From Streptomyces durmitorensis (GTDB lineage: Bacteria > Actinomycetota > Actinomycetes > Streptomycetales > Streptomycetaceae), in assembly GCF_023498005.1 (NCBI RefSeq), contig NZ_CP097289.1, forward strand, positions 3,596,001 through 3,660,000: DNA of 64,000 bases, read 5' to 3'. The position numbers were made by a program, and so were the translations under genes. Under the pieces are notes generated by a model, which saw only the letters and a list, made by a program, of their open reading frames with translations, was not told the DNA's origin and did no database searches. Position 1 is the stretch's first letter. Each line of letters starts with the position of its first letter. Below, in pieces: positions 8,090 through 16,473 of this stretch.

Positions 8090-9105
8090 AAGTCGCCGGG
8101 CGCCACGAGGATGCCGAGCCCCGCGAGGTGCCCGACCGTGTCCCAGCAGGACTCGTCCCGGGTCGCCCAGAGGTAGAGGCTCGCCTCGCTGTGCTCGATG
8201 CGGAAGCCGTGCTTGAGGAGGGCGTCGCGCAGGGCGGTGCGCCGGGCGAGATACCGCTCGCGCTGTTCGCGCACGTGCTGGTCGTCCCCGAGCGCGGCGA
8301 CGACCGCCGCCTGCGTCGGCGCGGACGTCATCATGCCGCCGTGCTTGCGGATCTGGAGCAGATCGCCGAGCACGGCCGCGTCACCGGCGACGAACGCCGC
8401 GCGGTAGCCCGCGAGGTTCGACCGCTTGGAGAGGGAGTGGACGGCGACGATCCCCTCGTACGAACCGCCGCACACGTCCGGGTGCAGGACCGAGACCGGC
8501 TCCGCCTCCCAGCCGAGCTCCAGATAGCACTCGTCGCTGACGAGGAGCACCCCGTGCTCGCGCGCCCAGGCGACGGTGCGGGTCAGCTCTTCCTTGGACA
8601 GGACGCGACCGGTGGGGTTCGAGGGCGAGTTGAGCCAGAGCAGCTTGAGTCCGGCCGGGTCGAGCTCGGTGGGGTCGTCGTACGCGACGTACTGCGCGCG
8701 GGCCAGGCGGGCGCCCACCTCGTACGTCGGGTACGCGAGGCGCGGGTAGGCGACGACGTCGCCCGGACCCAGGCCCAGCTGCGTCGGGAGCCAGGCCACC
8801 AGCTCCTTGGAGCCGACGATCGGCAGGACGTTCCGGTGGGTGACGTCGCGTGCGCCCAGGCGGCGCTCGCACCAGCCGGTGATCGCGTCGCGCAGCTCGG
8901 GCGTGCCCCAGACCGTCGGGTAGCCCGGCGAGTCCGCCGCCGCGATCAGCGCTTTCTGGATCAGCTCGGGCACCGGGTCGACCGGTGTGCCCACCGACAG
9001 GTCGACGATGCCGCCGGGGTGGGCGGCCGCCGTGGCCTTGTACGGCTCGAGCTTGTCCCAGGGGAAGGTGGGAAGGCGGCCAGAGAGACCTGCGACTACG
9101 GACAC
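8002..9105 (-). CDS. dapC: Succinyldiaminopimelate transaminase
   Basis: PLP-dependent class I/II aminotransferase of 367 residues, of the actinobacterial DapC type. It makes N-succinyl-LL-diaminopimelate, the substrate of DapE, in lysine/peptidoglycan synthesis. Visible are the N-terminal DLSVGTPVDPVP, WLNSPSNPTGRV (cofactor-binding Asn), SDECYLELGW, and the Schiff-base lysine in SLSKRSNLAGYR, then a C-terminal GDRFVRVAL arginine for the substrate carboxylate. The start is GTG at 9105. It lies downstream of fdxA with a hairpin between them, the same neighbour pair as Rv1177-Rv1178 in M. tuberculosis (recalled). Its 3' end overlaps the convergent MFS gene. Confidence 0.9.
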   Translation of the reverse strand: MSVVAGLSGRLPTFPWDKLEPYKATAAAHPGGIVDLSVGTPVDPVPELIQKALIAAADSPGYPTVWGTPELRDAITGWCERRLGARDVTHRNVLPIVGSKELVAWLPTQLGLGPGDVVAYPRLAYPTYEVGARLARAQYVAYDDPTELDPAGLKLLWLNSPSNPTGRVLSKEELTRTVAWAREHGVLLVSDECYLELGWEAEPVSVLHPDVCGGSYEGIVAVHSLSKRSNLAGYRAAFVAGDAAVLGDLLQIRKHGGMMTSAPTQAAVVAALGDDQHVREQRERYLARRTALRDALLKHGFRIEHSEASLYLWATRDESCWDTVGHLAGLGILVAPGDFYGPAGDRFVRVALTATDERVAAAVERLA

Positions 9106-9137
9106 GAACTGACTCCCGTACTGCGTGTGTGGACAAA

Positions 9138-9182
9138 CGCCCCGGTCCCGTACAGCGATGTGAGCCGTACGGGACCGGGGCG
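9138..9182. terminator. Hairpin between fdxA and dapC
   Basis: CGCCCCGGTCCCGTAC (9138-9153) pairs perfectly with GTACGGGACCGGGGCG (9167-9182) around a 13-base loop. It lies 17 bases beyond the fdxA stop in the direction of transcription. It either terminates fdxA or stabilises its 3' end while lowering read-through into dapC. Confidence 0.75.
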
Positions 9183-9198
9183 GCGCTTCAAGCTGCCG

Positions 9199-9519
9199 TT
9201 ACTGGTTCTGCGGCGGCAATGCGGCGATGAAGGCGTGGTCGCGCTCGATCAGGCCGAGCTTGCTGGCACCACCGGGCGATCCGAGCTCGTCGAAGAACTC
9301 GACGTTCGCCTTGTAGTAGTCCTTCCACTCTTCCGGAGTGTCGTCCTCGTAGAAGATCGCCTCGACCGGGCAGACCGGTTCGCAGGCTCCACAGTCGACG
9401 CATTCGTCCGGGTGGATGTACAAGGACCGGGAGCCCTCGTAAATGCAGTCGACCGGGCACTCCTCGATGCACGCCTTGTCCTTGACGTCGACACAAGGCT
9501 GCGCGATGACGTAGGTCAC
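9199..9519 (-). CDS. fdxA: 7Fe ferredoxin
   Basis: Small cytosolic electron carrier of 106 residues. Cysteines at 9, 17, 21, 25, 40, 43, 46 and 50 match a seven-iron [3Fe-4S][4Fe-4S] ferredoxin, with the C-terminal cluster motif CVDCGACEPVCP. The C-terminal half (EEWKDYYKANVEFFDEL) is the usual extension of the actinobacterial FdxA/FdxC group. The start is GTG at 9519, set by a GAGGAGG ribosome-binding site about 9 bases upstream. An upstream in-frame extension to 9609 lacks such a site and is not conserved-looking. The redox partner is not evident from the neighbourhood. Confidence 0.92.
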   Translation of the reverse strand: MTYVIAQPCVDVKDKACIEECPVDCIYEGSRSLYIHPDECVDCGACEPVCPVEAIFYEDDTPEEWKDYYKANVEFFDELGSPGGASKLGLIERDHAFIAALPPQNQ

Positions 9520-9662
9520 GCTGTCGTTCCTCCTCGATACGGGCGTTGGCGGGCCGTCTTCAGGCTCCGCTCGCCTGGCGCGCGGGAGCGCGGCGTCGTC
9601 GATGCCCACCTCTAGTATCTCCGTTCCCGGGCATGATCCGAACAGGAGGGGCGTACAGAGCT

Positions 9663-10682
9663 GTGGAATTCACTGCGGGCGGACGGCTCGAGGTCCGAAT
9701 TACCCCTGCTGACGTGGGCAAACGGGTATCGGTCCGGCGCCTCAACGATGGGTCGAGGACGGGCGGTAAGTTCACTGACACGGTGGGTGTTCTCACATCG
9801 TGGAACGGCGGTGTGGTACTGATCACACGGCGCGACGGTGAGCGTGTCCGCATCGTGGAGAGCTCCTTGGTGGCGGGCAAAGTCGTCCCCTCCGCCCCGG
9901 CCCGCAGGCGCGGCCCCGCGGCGTCCTACCCGGAACTGGCCCGGGTCTCCGCACGCGCCTGGCAGCCCGTGGAGAGCGAGGCGCTCGGCGAATGGGAGCT
10001 GCGGGCGGCGGCCGGATTCACCCGGCGGGCCAACTCGGTGCTGCCGGTGGGCGATCCGGGACGGCCGCTGGACGAGGCTCTCGCGTACGTACGTCACTGG
10101 TACGAGCAGCGGGAACTGCCCGCCTACATACAGACCGCGACCGGGGCCGACGGCACCCAGGAGCTGCTCTGCGCGGAGCTCGAGGAGCGGGGCTGGGAGC
10201 GCGAGGTGAGCGCGGAGCTCCACGTCGGCGCTCTCGCCCCGCTCGGCGATCCCGACCTGCCCGAGGCGACCGTGGAAAGGGTGCATCTTTCACGCTCTTT
10301 CGACGAGGCGTGGCTGCGGCGGTACAAGCGATTCGGGGTGCCGGGACCTCATGTGGGCAAGGTGCTGGCGGGCGGCCCCTCGGTGTGGTTCGCTTCCGTG
10401 CCCGGGGCCTCTTTCGACGCGGGGCCCGCGGCGATCGGGCGCTGCGTCGTGGACGGGCGCTGGGCGGGATTCATGGCGGTCGAGGTGGATCCGGCACACC
10501 GCAGGCAGGGACTTGCCACCGCGGTGATGGCCGCGCTGTCCCGGCAGGCGCTCTCCGAAGGCGCTTCGGCGGCCTGGCTTCAGGTCGAGGACGACAACGA
10601 GGGTGCGCGGAAGCTGTACGGCGGTCTTGGCTTCGCCGCGCACCACACGTACCACCACTATCGATACCCGTCGGCTCGGTAG
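9663..10682 (+). CDS. GNAT acetyltransferase with N-terminal SH3-like domain (Rv0428c type)
   Basis: Protein of about 339 residues in two parts. Residues 1-70 form a small beta-rich domain (ITPADVGKRVSVRRL, then GVLTSWNGGVVLITRRDG), like the SH3-like domain of mycobacterial Rv0428c. Residues about 110-335 are GNAT-like; the acetyl-CoA loop appears as VDPAHRRQGLATAVMAALSR, followed by EDDNEGARKLYGGLGF and the family's Tyr-rich end. The acceptor substrate is unknown. The start could be GTG at 9663 or ATG at 9633; a GGAGG at 9645-9649 favours 9663, though the spacing is long. Confidence 0.8.
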   Translation: MEFTAGGRLEVRITPADVGKRVSVRRLNDGSRTGGKFTDTVGVLTSWNGGVVLITRRDGERVRIVESSLVAGKVVPSAPARRRGPAASYPELARVSARAWQPVESEALGEWELRAAAGFTRRANSVLPVGDPGRPLDEALAYVRHWYEQRELPAYIQTATGADGTQELLCAELEERGWEREVSAELHVGALAPLGDPDLPEATVERVHLSRSFDEAWLRRYKRFGVPGPHVGKVLAGGPSVWFASVPGASFDAGPAAIGRCVVDGRWAGFMAVEVDPAHRRQGLATAVMAALSRQALSEGASAAWLQVEDDNEGARKLYGGLGFAAHHTYHHYRYPSAR

Positions 10683-10722
10683 CTTCTACCGGCCGACTCG
10701 GTAAGTAAGGCACGAGGCACGC

Positions 10723-11559
10723 ATGCACGAGGAGTCAAGGACCGCCGCGTCCCGGCGGCGGTTCGCTGAGGAGGCCAGGTCCGAGCGGCCCGACCTGTCC
10801 CTGCTGTGCCTCCTGGTGAGCGCGGAGGCAGATCCCGAACTCGACGACGACGGCATCGACGCCGCGCAGATCGAGCTCGACCGGCTCGCAGGACTGCTGC
10901 CCTACCGCCCCGGCGGGGCGCGGGAGTGGGCCGCCGCGCTCGCCGAACTCCTGGGCGGGCGGTGCGGGTTCATGGGGACGCCCGCCGACTATCAGCGTCT
11001 GGAGTCCTCCCTCCTCCACGAGGTGCTCCAGCGCCGCCGGGGCCTGCCGATCCTGCTCTCGGTGGTGTGGATCGAGGTGGCACGCCGGGCGGGCGCGCCC
11101 GTCTACGGCGTCGCGCTGCCCGGTCACTTCATCGTCGGGTTCGGCCCCCGTGACGAGCAGGTCCTGACCGACCCGTTCGCCGGGGGGCGGCTGCTCACGG
11201 GCGAGGACGCGGAGCTGCTCGTGGCCGGGTCCTCGGGCGGCACGGTGTCCCCCTCGATGCTGACGCCCGCCGATCCGCTGAACATCGTGCTGCGGATCCT
11301 CAACAACATCCGCGCGTGGGCGGCGGCCCGCCCCGAGCGCTCGGACGTCGCGCTCTGGGCCGTCGAGCTCTCCCTGCTGCTGCCCTCGCACCCGGCGCGC
11401 CTGCGCTACGAACGGGCCCAACTCCTGGTCCAGCGCGGCGACTTCCTCGCGGGAGCGGCGGAGCTCGAGACCTACGCCGACGTGGTGACGACGGTGGAGC
11501 CGACCACGGCGGACCGGGTGCGGGACCAGGCTCGGGCCGCGCGCGCCATGCTCAACTGA
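10723..11559 (+). CDS. SirB1-family transglutaminase-like protein, copy 1
   Basis: Protein of 278 residues of the SirB1/transglutaminase-like superfamily. The core is around residues 85-150: LLHEVLQRRRGLPILLSVVW, then IEVARRAGAPVYGVALPGHF and IVGF. The C-terminal 80 residues are helical and TPR-like (LRYERAQLLVQRGDFLAGAAELETYA). The catalytic Cys-His-Asp set of true transglutaminases is not complete as far as I can see, so activity is doubtful. It begins 40 bases after the acetyltransferase. A close paralogue lies 1.5 kb downstream (13026-13880). Its 3' end overlaps the convergent AraC gene by 8 bases. Confidence 0.75.
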   Translation: MHEESRTAASRRRFAEEARSERPDLSLLCLLVSAEADPELDDDGIDAAQIELDRLAGLLPYRPGGAREWAAALAELLGGRCGFMGTPADYQRLESSLLHEVLQRRRGLPILLSVVWIEVARRAGAPVYGVALPGHFIVGFGPRDEQVLTDPFAGGRLLTGEDAELLVAGSSGGTVSPSMLTPADPLNIVLRILNNIRAWAAARPERSDVALWAVELSLLLPSHPARLRYERAQLLVQRGDFLAGAAELETYADVVTTVEPTTADRVRDQARAARAMLN

Positions 11560-12406
11560 CGGGTCCCTCGGCGGCTCCCGTGGCGGGTCCCTTGGCGGCT
11601 CCTGTAGCGGCTCCCGTGCGGGCGTAACGCCCCGGAGCGATCCCCACCACCCGCTTGAAGTGCCGGGTGAGGTGCGACTGGTCGTAGAAACCGGCGGCGG
11701 CCGCCACCTCGCCCGGCCGCAGGCCCGCCAGGAGGAGCCTGCGGGCGTGGTCGACGCGGCGGGACATCACGTACTGGTGCGGCGCGATGCCGAAGGCCCC
11801 GCTGAAGGCGCGTACGAGATGGCTGGGGTGGGCGTGGACCAGGCGCGCGGCCTCGTCGAGCGTCACGCCGTCGAGCAGCCGCTCGTCGAGGAGATCGCGG
11901 AGGTCGCGGGCCACGCCCCGGCCGGGGCCGCCCGGTGCGGGGGTGGCGATCCTGGGGCGCAGGTGTCCGCGCAGCCGCTCGCCGATCAGCGCCAGGCGGC
12001 TCTCGGCCTCCAGCTCGTCGCCCCGGTGCGCCAGGGCCGCGTGCAGCTGGCCCACACGCCGACGCAGGACGGGGTCGACCAGATCGGGGCCGTCCACCGC
12101 GGGGCCGATGAAGCTCTCGTCCAGCTGCGTCATGTCCAGGTAGAGCACGCGCTTGCGGAAGCCGTCGGGGGTGGCGGGCGAGCCGTTGTGCGGGACCTGC
12201 GGCGGGAGCAGCGAGACGGTGTCGCCCGGGGTGCCGTGCTCATGGCGGTCCAGGTCGTACCGGACGGCTCCGTCGTCCACGATCAGCAGGGTCCACGCGT
12301 CGTGGACGTGCATCGGATACGCGTGCTCGGTGAAGTGGGCGTGGAAGACCTCCACGACACCCGCGACCGGCGGGCGCCATGCGGAGATCTCCTGCCGGGC
12401 CACCAT
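11552..12406 (-). CDS. AraC-family transcriptional regulator
   Basis: Protein of 284 residues. The N-terminal half is a cupin-type ligand domain (HAHFTEHAYPMHVHDAWTLL, with His residues on the barrel). The C-terminal half has the two helix-turn-helix motifs of AraC proteins: TLDEAARLVHAHPSHLVRAF and PGEVAAAAGFYDQSHLTRHF, then KRVVGIAPGRYAR. The tail holds a small repeat (ATGAAKGP, ATGAAEGP). I take the ATG at 12406; a GTG three bases in is an alternative. The divergent DUF2000 gene starts 49 bases away and is the obvious target. The AraC/DUF2000 pair is common in actinobacteria. The inducer is unknown. Confidence 0.85.
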   Translation of the reverse strand: MVARQEISAWRPPVAGVVEVFHAHFTEHAYPMHVHDAWTLLIVDDGAVRYDLDRHEHGTPGDTVSLLPPQVPHNGSPATPDGFRKRVLYLDMTQLDESFIGPAVDGPDLVDPVLRRRVGQLHAALAHRGDELEAESRLALIGERLRGHLRPRIATPAPGGPGRGVARDLRDLLDERLLDGVTLDEAARLVHAHPSHLVRAFSGAFGIAPHQYVMSRRVDHARRLLLAGLRPGEVAAAAGFYDQSHLTRHFKRVVGIAPGRYARTGAATGAAKGPATGAAEGPVS

Positions 12407-12455
12407 GCAAGAAACGTACAAGACGCGGCGGCGGACCACTCGGCAGTCTCGATGC

Positions 12456-12932
12456 ATGAGAACCACCGCTGAGACAGACATCGCCGCGACGGAATCCGCC
12501 GGGGTCACGGGCGAGGCGCCCGTCCGCTTCGACACGAAGATCGCCGTCCTGCTCCGTGACGACCTGGAGCCCTGGCAGCGCCTCAACGTGACGGCGTTCC
12601 TGGTCAGCGGGCTCGGCACGGCGGCTCCCGAGGTGATCGGCGAGCCGTACGAGGACGCCGACGGCACCCCCTACCTGCCGATGTTCCGCCAGCCCGTCCT
12701 GGTCTTCGAGGGGTCGAAGGAGACGCTGACCGCCGCGCACGGCCGCGTGCTGTCCCGCTCGCTGCCGCGGGCGGTGTTCACGTCGGACCTGTTCGCCACC
12801 GGCAACGACCGGGACAACCGGGCGGCGGTGCGGGCCGTGCCGGCCGACCAGCTCGACCTGGTGGGGATCGCCGTCCACGGTCCGCGCAATGCCGTCGACA
12901 AGATCCTCAAAGGGGCCCGGATGCATCCTTGA
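12456..12932 (+). CDS. DUF2000 family protein
   Basis: Protein of 158 residues that matches the DUF2000 form: FDTKIAVLLRDDLEPWQRLN near the start, then TAFLVSGLGT, QPVLVFEG, and a C-terminal half with LDLVGIAVHGPRNAVDKILK. Structures in this family resemble peptidyl-tRNA hydrolase 2, but the biochemical role is not known. It is divergent from the AraC regulator at 12406 and probably controlled by it. Two candidate ATG codons lie four bases apart; only the one at 12456 is in frame. The gene ends 93 bases before the second SirB1-type gene and may be co-transcribed with it. Confidence 0.8.
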   Translation: MRTTAETDIAATESAGVTGEAPVRFDTKIAVLLRDDLEPWQRLNVTAFLVSGLGTAAPEVIGEPYEDADGTPYLPMFRQPVLVFEGSKETLTAAHGRVLSRSLPRAVFTSDLFATGNDRDNRAAVRAVPADQLDLVGIAVHGPRNAVDKILKGARMHP

Positions 12933-13025
12933 CCGCCGGGGGCGGCAGCACGGAACGCAGCACGGAGTGCAGCACGGTGCGAGATCGGAGCGCTATCGAT
13001 CGGCCCGGCAGGGCACGAAGCTCCT

Positions 13026-13880
13026 ATGCACCCCCTATCCCCCGAGCGGCGACGTCTCTTCGCCGATCAGGCACGGTCCGCGCGGCCCGATCTCGCGCAG
13101 CTGTGCCTGCTGATCGGCGCGGAGGCGGACCCGGATCTCGACGAAGCGGGCATGCGCGCGGCGCGGCGCATCCTCGACCGCCTGGCCGAACAGCTGGCCG
13201 AACAGCTGGCCGAGCGGCTACCCGATCAGGCCACCGGCCCCCGGTCCTGGGCTCTGGCGCTGGCCGAACTGCTCGGCCAGCGCTATGGGTTCAAGGGCAG
13301 GCCCGGCGACTACCAGCGCCTCCAGTCGGTGCTCCTGCACGAAGTCCTGCGGCGGCGCAGAGGCCTGCCCATCCTGCTCTCCGTAGTGTGGATCGAGGTG
13401 GCGCGCCGCGCGGGCGCACCCGTCCACGGGGTGGCCCTGCCCGGTCACTTCGTGGTCGGCTTCGGCACCCGCGACGATCAGGTGCTCGCCAATCCCTTCG
13501 CGGGAGGCGACGTACTGTCCCGCACGGACGCGGAGTTGATGGTGGCCGGGGCCACGGGCGCACCGCTCGCGCCGTCGATGCTGAGCCCGGCGGGGCCCCT
13601 GGACATCGTGCTGCGCGTCCTCAACAACATCCGTGCGTGGGCCGCGGCGCGCCCCGAGCGCTCGGACGTCGCGCTCTGGGCCGTCGAACTCTCCCTGCTG
13701 CTGCCCGCGCACTCCGACCGGCTGCACTACGACCGGGCCCAACTCCTGGTCCAGCGCGGCGACTTCCTGACCGGCGCCCTGGAGATCGAGACGTACGCCG
13801 ACGCCCTTGCCGCCTCCGACGAGGCGGCGGCGGTGCGGCTGCGCCAGGAGGCGCACGGGGCGCGGGCGATGCTGAACTGA
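13026..13880 (+). CDS. SirB1-family transglutaminase-like protein, copy 2
   Basis: Protein of 284 residues, a close paralogue of the product of 10723-11559. Long stretches are nearly identical, for example GLPILLSVVWIEVARRAGAP and RAWAAARPERSDVALWAVEL. The core and TPR-like tail are in the same order. It differs by a short expansion at about residues 52-65 encoded by a 12-bp tandem repeat at 13182-13217 (LAEQ LAEQ LAER). The paralogue pair brackets the AraC and DUF2000 genes, which suggests a local duplication followed by insertion or rearrangement. The biochemical role is unknown. Confidence 0.75.
   Translation: MHPLSPERRRLFADQARSARPDLAQLCLLIGAEADPDLDEAGMRAARRILDRLAEQLAEQLAERLPDQATGPRSWALALAELLGQRYGFKGRPGDYQRLQSVLLHEVLRRRRGLPILLSVVWIEVARRAGAPVHGVALPGHFVVGFGTRDDQVLANPFAGGDVLSRTDAELMVAGATGAPLAPSMLSPAGPLDIVLRVLNNIRAWAAARPERSDVALWAVELSLLLPAHSDRLHYDRAQLLVQRGDFLTGALEIETYADALAASDEAAAVRLRQEAHGARAMLN
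13182..13217 (+). repeat. 12-bp tandem repeat, three units, in coding sequence
   Basis: CTGGCCGAACAG occurs at 13182-13193 and 13194-13205, and as CTGGCCGAGCGG at 13206-13217. It encodes LAEQLAEQLAER in the second SirB1-type gene and is absent from the first copy. In-frame expansion changes protein length only. Confidence 0.9.
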
Positions 13881-13898
13881 GGCCCTGGGCAGGGCAGT

Positions 13899-14528
13899 TC
13901 AGAGCCAGCCCTTGTCCCGGGCGACCTTCACCGCCTCGGCGCGGTTGCGCACGGCCAGCTTCTGGATCGCCGTCGAGAGGTAGTTGCGGACCGTGCCCGC
14001 CGAGAGGTGCAGGGCCGTGGCCAGTTCGGCGTTGGTGGCGCCGTCGGCCGCGGCGCGCAGGACCTCGCGCTCGCGGTCGGTCAGCGGGTTCGCGCCGCCC
14101 GCGAGCGCCGCGGCCGCGAGCGTGGGGTCGATGACCCGCTCCCCCGCGAGGACCTTGCGGACCGCTTCGGCGAGCTGGGCCGCGGGCGCGTCCTTGACCA
14201 GGAAGGCATCGGCGCCCGCCTCCATGGCGCTGCGCAGATAGCCGGGGCGGCCGAAGGTGGTGAGCACCACGATCTTCAACTCCGGCAGCTCGGCGTGGAG
14301 TTCGGCCGCCGCCTCGATGCCCGTGCTGCCCGGCATCTCGATGTCGAGCAGCGCCACGTCCACCGCGTGCTCGCGCGCCGCCGCCAGGACCTCGTCGCCG
14401 CGGGCCACCTGGGCGACCACCTCGATGTCCGGCTCAAGGCCGAGCAGCGCCGCGAGCGCCTCACGGACCATCGACTGGTCCTCGGCGAGGAGCACCCTGA
14501 CGGGGCCGCCCGCACTGTTCGTACTCAT
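13899..14528 (-). CDS. LuxR/NarL-family response regulator (DesR-like)
   Basis: DNA-binding response regulator of 209 residues. The receiver domain (about 9-125) has the acidic pair in LLAEDQS, the phospho-acceptor Asp62 in ALLDIEMPG, and the conserved Lys in LVKDA. The C-terminal LuxR helix-turn-helix (about 143-205) reads LTDREREVLRAAADGATNAE, then LHLSAGTVRNYLSTAIQKL. The start overlaps the stop of the upstream histidine kinase by four bases (ATGA), so the pair is coupled. It is the last gene of an ABC ATPase-permease-kinase-regulator operon and probably controls that operon, but no target site is visible. Confidence 0.9.
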   Translation of the reverse strand: MSTNSAGGPVRVLLAEDQSMVREALAALLGLEPDIEVVAQVARGDEVLAAAREHAVDVALLDIEMPGSTGIEAAAELHAELPELKIVVLTTFGRPGYLRSAMEAGADAFLVKDAPAAQLAEAVRKVLAGERVIDPTLAAAALAGGANPLTDREREVLRAAADGATNAELATALHLSAGTVRNYLSTAIQKLAVRNRAEAVKVARDKGWL

Positions 14529-15742
14529 GGCGAAGATCCTAGGGCGGCGTCGCCGGACGCCGGTGTCTCGCCCCGGTCAAGGGGCACCCTCGCCGTGAGC
14601 CTGAAGCCCCTGCGGTCGCCCGGCCCCACGTCCAGGACGCCGCCGACCGCCTCCACGCGCTCGGTCAGGCCCGTCAGGCCGTTGCCCTGGGCGGCGGCCT
14701 GACCGCCCCTGCCGTCGTCCTCCACCGACAGCTCGACGACCGGGCCGTCGAGGGTGTGCCGCGAGGTGAACGCCACCGTGCAGCGGCGCGCGCCGCTGTG
14801 CCGCACGACGTTCGTCACCGCCTCGCGCAGCGCCCAGGCCAGCGCCGTCTCCCCCTCCTCCGCGGGCAGCACGGCGGGCGCCTGAAGCGGTACGTCGGCC
14901 TCGACACCGGCGGCGGTCAGCGCCGTGCGGGCGCCCGCGAGCTCGCCGGCGAGGGTGCGCCTGCGGTAGCCGGAGACCGCCTCGCGCACGTCCACCAGGG
15001 CCTGGCGGCTGACCTGCTCGATGTCCGCCACCTGCTGCGCCGCCTTGTCGGGGTGGGCCGGGAGCATTCGCCCTGCGAGCTCGCTCTTCAGCGTGATCAG
15101 GGAGAGCGAGTGGCCCAGGAGATCGTGCAGGTCGCGGGCGAGCCGCAGCCGCTCCTCGTTGGCGGCCAGTTGGGCGACGGTGGCCCGTGCCTGGCGCAGC
15201 TGGATCGTCGTACGGACCAGCTCGCGCACGCCGGTCATCGCGAAGCCGACCAGGAGGGTCAGCACGGCGAGGCTGCCGAGCAGGTCCGCGACGCTGTCGG
15301 TGCGCAGGCCGATCAGGATCATCACGCCGGTGACGGCCGGGATGGCCCACGCCGCGTGCCGCAGCGGCAGCACGGCCCCCGCGGACACGGCGACGTAGAC
15401 GAAGAGCCCGAGCCAGGCCGTGCCGAAGGCGAACGAAAGGATCATGGCAAGCGCGAGCAGCGCCCCGAACGACACGTGCACCACGCGCCACTCGAACACC
15501 CTGGAGGTGTAGCGGAAGACCAGGGTCAGATAGCAGATCACGAAGGCGGTCAGACCGAGGCTGCCCAGCACCGTGGCCGTGCCGCCGTGCTCGCCTCCCA
15601 CCAGGTCCTCCACCGGACTGGCGAGGAAGACCAGCCAGATGCCGATCCACAGCGCCTTCGTCCACAGCTGGCGGCGGTCCGCCACCGGACGGCCGAAGCT
15701 CTTCAGCGGGTGGCCGGGCTCGGGGCAGTCGGTGTCGTTCAC
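14525..15742 (-). CDS. Sensor histidine kinase (DesK-like, HisKA_3)
   Basis: Membrane sensor kinase of 405 residues. Five or six hydrophobic segments fill residues about 30-172, with almost no extracytoplasmic domain, as in DesK-type membrane-state sensors. The HisKA_3 region has the phospho-accepting His206 in ARDLHDLLGHSL. The ATPase domain follows with REAVTNVVRHSGA and VEDDGRGG...GNGLTGLTERV. The start is GTG at 15742, in a four-base GTGA overlap with the permease gene; the longer open frame upstream is antisense noise. The signal is inferred to be membrane stress or a membrane-active compound, because the kinase is coupled to an ABC exporter. Confidence 0.9.
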   Translation of the reverse strand: MNDTDCPEPGHPLKSFGRPVADRRQLWTKALWIGIWLVFLASPVEDLVGGEHGGTATVLGSLGLTAFVICYLTLVFRYTSRVFEWRVVHVSFGALLALAMILSFAFGTAWLGLFVYVAVSAGAVLPLRHAAWAIPAVTGVMILIGLRTDSVADLLGSLAVLTLLVGFAMTGVRELVRTTIQLRQARATVAQLAANEERLRLARDLHDLLGHSLSLITLKSELAGRMLPAHPDKAAQQVADIEQVSRQALVDVREAVSGYRRRTLAGELAGARTALTAAGVEADVPLQAPAVLPAEEGETALAWALREAVTNVVRHSGARRCTVAFTSRHTLDGPVVELSVEDDGRGGQAAAQGNGLTGLTERVEAVGGVLDVGPGDRRGFRLTARVPLDRGETPASGDAALGSSP

Positions 15743-16473
15743 GCCTTCGATGTGTCCTTCCGGTACAGCCAGGCCGCGCCGCCCGCGAAGAGGACGAAGT
15801 ACCCGACGAGGAGCGCGATGTCCTTCGCGTGCGGGGCGTCGCCCAGTTCGATGGCCTGTCCGAGGGCAGCGTACGCATGGGTCGGCAGCCAGGCCGCGAT
15901 GTCGCTCAGCCACTGCGGGAAGGTGGCCGTGGGCATCCACAGGCCGCCGAGCACGGAGAGCCCGAAGTACACGATCATCGTGATCGGGCGGACGGCGTCG
16001 CCGGTCGCGAGATAGCCGATGGCCACACCGAGCGCGGCGAAACAGAGGCTGCCCGCCCAGATCGCGGCGGTCAGGGCCAGCCACTGCCAGGCTTCAAGGC
16101 GTACGTCCTTGACGATCGCGGCGACCACGAACACCACGACGATCGACGGCAGGCTGACCACGGCGGCGCTGGCCGTCTTGGCGATCACATAGCCGCGCCC
16201 CGGCAGGCTCGTCAGGCGCAGCTGGCGCACCCAGCCGCTCTCGCGCTCCTTGGCGATGCGCTCGCTGTTGCCCATGAGGACGGCGGTGAGGGCGCCGAAC
16301 GACGCCATCGACACCATGAAGAAGGCGGGGAGCGCGAGGCCCGTGTCGCCGACCATGTCCGTGCTGTTCTGGCCGCCCGCGATGATCAGGAAGAGCATCG
16401 ACGGATAGATCACCGAGAAGAACAGGAACTTCTTGTTGCGCAGGGCGCGGATGATTTCCAGCTTGATCAGCAT
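15739..16473 (-). CDS. ABC-2-type exporter permease
   Basis: Integral membrane protein of 244 residues with about six hydrophobic segments. It begins MLIKLEIIRALRNKKFLFFS, typical of ABC-2 permeases, and contains a conserved charged cytoplasmic loop (SERIAKERESGWVRQLRLTS). It pairs with the ATPase encoded just upstream, overlapping it by 7 bases, and overlaps the kinase gene downstream by 4. Such exporters with a DesKR-like system often confer resistance to membrane-active antibiotics, but the substrate cannot be told from sequence. Confidence 0.88.
   Translation of the reverse strand: MLIKLEIIRALRNKKFLFFSVIYPSMLFLIIAGGQNSTDMVGDTGLALPAFFMVSMASFGALTAVLMGNSERIAKERESGWVRQLRLTSLPGRGYVIAKTASAAVVSLPSIVVVFVVAAIVKDVRLEAWQWLALTAAIWAGSLCFAALGVAIGYLATGDAVRPITMIVYFGLSVLGGLWMPTATFPQWLSDIAAWLPTHAYAALGQAIELGDAPHAKDIALLVGYFVLFAGGAAWLYRKDTSKA

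Noticed and set aside
9520..9609. Longer ferredoxin start at 9609
   Set aside because: The extra N-terminal residues are not ferredoxin-like, and the GTG at 9519 has a strong ribosome-binding site and the standard MTYVIAQPC start.
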